NCBI RefSeq assembly: GCF_013778455.1
Contig: NZ_JACEHE010000013.1
Coordinates: 1-64,000, forward strand
From: Streptomyces himalayensis subsp. himalayensis
Lineage (GTDB): Bacteria; Actinomycetota; Actinomycetes; Streptomycetales; Streptomycetaceae
DNA length: 64,000 nucleotides
Reading direction: 5' to 3'
The translations under genes and the position numbers were made by a program. The notes under the pieces were generated by a model. The model was not told the DNA's origin. It searched no databases and worked only from the letters and a program-made list of their open reading frames with translations. This document shows, piece after piece, positions 63,241-64,000 of this stretch. Positions within the stretch are counted from its first letter, which is position 1. Each line of letters begins with the position of its first letter.

Positions 63241-64000
63241 ATGCTCAAAGCCCCGGCCGGCGACGGCCTCGCGCGCCCTCACACACACCACTGGTGGCGC
63301 GACGCAGTGATCTACCAGGTGTACGTCCGCAGCTTTCTGGACAGCACCGGGGACGGCATCGGCGATCTCGCCGGGGTCCGCGCGGGACTGCCGTATCTGA
63401 AGAAGCTGGGCGTGGACGGCATCTGGCTGAGCCCGTTCTACCCGTCGCCGCAGCACGACCACGGTTACGACGTCGCCGACTACTGCGACGTCGACCCGGT
63501 CTTCGGGGACCTCGCCGAGTTCGACCTGCTGATGACCGACGCCCGGCGGCTCGGCATCAGGGTGCTCCTGGACATCGTCCCCAACCACTGTTCCAGCGAG
63601 CACCCGTGGTTCCGTGAGGCGCTCGCCTCGGCGCCCGGCAGCGAGGCGCGCGCCCGTTTCCACTTCGCCGACGGCCGCGGCCCGGGCGGCGACGAGCCGC
63701 CCAACAACTGGCACGCGATGTTCGGCGGGCCGGCGTGGTCACGGGTCACCGAGCCGGACGGCACGCCCGGCCAGTGGTACCTGCACATGTTCACGCCCGA
63801 GCAGCCCGACCTGAACTGGCGCAACCGCCAGGTCGGCGCCTACTTCGACCAGGTGCTGCGGTTCTGGCTGGACCGGGGCGTCGACGGTTTCCGCATCGAC
63901 GTCGCCGCCGGCCTCTTCAAGCACCCCGACCTGCCCGACTCGCCGGACCCCGAGGCCGACGCGCGTACCCGCGACTCCGTCAACCCGCTGGCCTGGAACC
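63241..64000 (+). CDS. GH13 alpha-glucosidase/oligo-1,6-glucosidase, 5' part
   Basis: The first 253 residues of a glycoside hydrolase family 13 enzyme, cut by the window end. The barrel start is HHWWRDAVIYQVYVRSFLDS (about 16-35), region I is DIVPNH (residues 111-116), and region II is GFRIDVAAG with the catalytic nucleophile Asp220. The loop Gln-His-Asp-His-Gly-Tyr-Asp (71-77) is typical of oligo-1,6-glucosidase/alpha-glucosidase. It would cleave maltose-, isomaltose- or sucrose-type bonds in the cytoplasm. ATG 63241 is used; a GTG lies immediately before it. It follows the sugar-binding protein gene by 279 nt and probably degrades the sugar that protein binds. Confidence 0.92.
   Translation, partial: MLKAPAGDGLARPHTHHWWRDAVIYQVYVRSFLDSTGDGIGDLAGVRAGLPYLKKLGVDGIWLSPFYPSPQHDHGYDVADYCDVDPVFGDLAEFDLLMTDARRLGIRVLLDIVPNHCSSEHPWFREALASAPGSEARARFHFADGRGPGGDEPPNNWHAMFGGPAWSRVTEPDGTPGQWYLHMFTPEQPDLNWRNRQVGAYFDQVLRFWLDRGVDGFRIDVAAGLFKHPDLPDSPDPEADARTRDSVNPLAWN

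Overview
The window is chromosomal DNA from a high-GC actinomycete, almost certainly a Streptomyces. GC is very high with strong third-position bias and frequent GTG starts. Streptomyces-type genes include whiA, rbpA, the XRE-DUF5753/DUF397/ATP-binding trio, a DUF574 methyltransferase relic, DUF2293, and a mycothiol-dependent enzyme family. The gene order (uvrB - TerD/TerC - aroQ - uvrA - uvrC-rapZ-yvcK-whiA - gap-pgk-tpiA-secG - pgi) is that of the conserved Streptomyces core. I found no rRNA, tRNA, CRISPR, IS element or prophage.

Layout. 0.1-7.5 kb: DoxX, S4 RNA-binding protein, family 5 uracil-DNA glycosylase, nitrate/nitrite-type MFS, prolyl iminopeptidase, then a translationally coupled NCS1 permease/hydantoin-type racemase pair facing an XRE-cupin regulator across a perfect GTTAAGTG/CACTTAAC palindrome. 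7.8-13.9 kb (accessory): a small protein with a RHIM-like C-terminal motif, a broken nucleotidyltransferase, a FUSC-type membrane protein, a 57-residue ORF, an ATP-binding/hypothetical pair divergent from XRE-DUF5753 and DUF397, and a wrecked DUF574 methyltransferase. 14-27.8 kb: solitary GltD, DUF1772, DUF2293, uridine-kinase-like, CorA, a methyltransferase, a pseudouridine glycosidase/sugar-kinase pair, VOC, small membrane protein, MFS, Ogt, GDPD, MHYT.

27.8-42.4 kb (stress and repair): uvrB, a TerD protein, a TerD protein fused to an FtsK/HerA-like domain that lacks its P-loop, a TerC transporter behind a yybP-ykoY manganese riboswitch, a Ca2+/H+ exchanger, aroQ, an aldo-keto reductase, an MBL hydrolase, a mycothiol-dependent enzyme and uvrA. 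42.4-43.2 kb is a small gene graveyard. 43.2-57.9 kb: a PfkB kinase, the overlapping uvrC-rapZ-yvcK-whiA operon, the triose-phosphate glycolytic operon with secG, rbpA, an MFS exporter, pgi, DUF2087. 58-64 kb: a PadR-controlled ABC exporter operon on the minus strand, then a solute-binding protein and the 5' part of a GH13 glucosidase on the plus strand.

The most interesting signal is regulatory. Six genes (uvrA, uvrB, uvrC, ogt, terD and the MFS exporter at 54.4 kb) carry the actinobacterial LexA-independent DNA-damage promoter (RecA-NDp/PafBC type, TTGTCRGTG-N8-TAnnnT). In uvrB, uvrC and ogt the -10 hexamer ends exactly 7 nt before the ATG, predicting leaderless mRNAs. In the MFS gene the predicted transcript begins with two mutually exclusive hairpins. 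The second strong signal is the TerC riboswitch, where the 3' strand of helix P1 is also the perfect 10-nt antisense of the TerC ribosome binding site.
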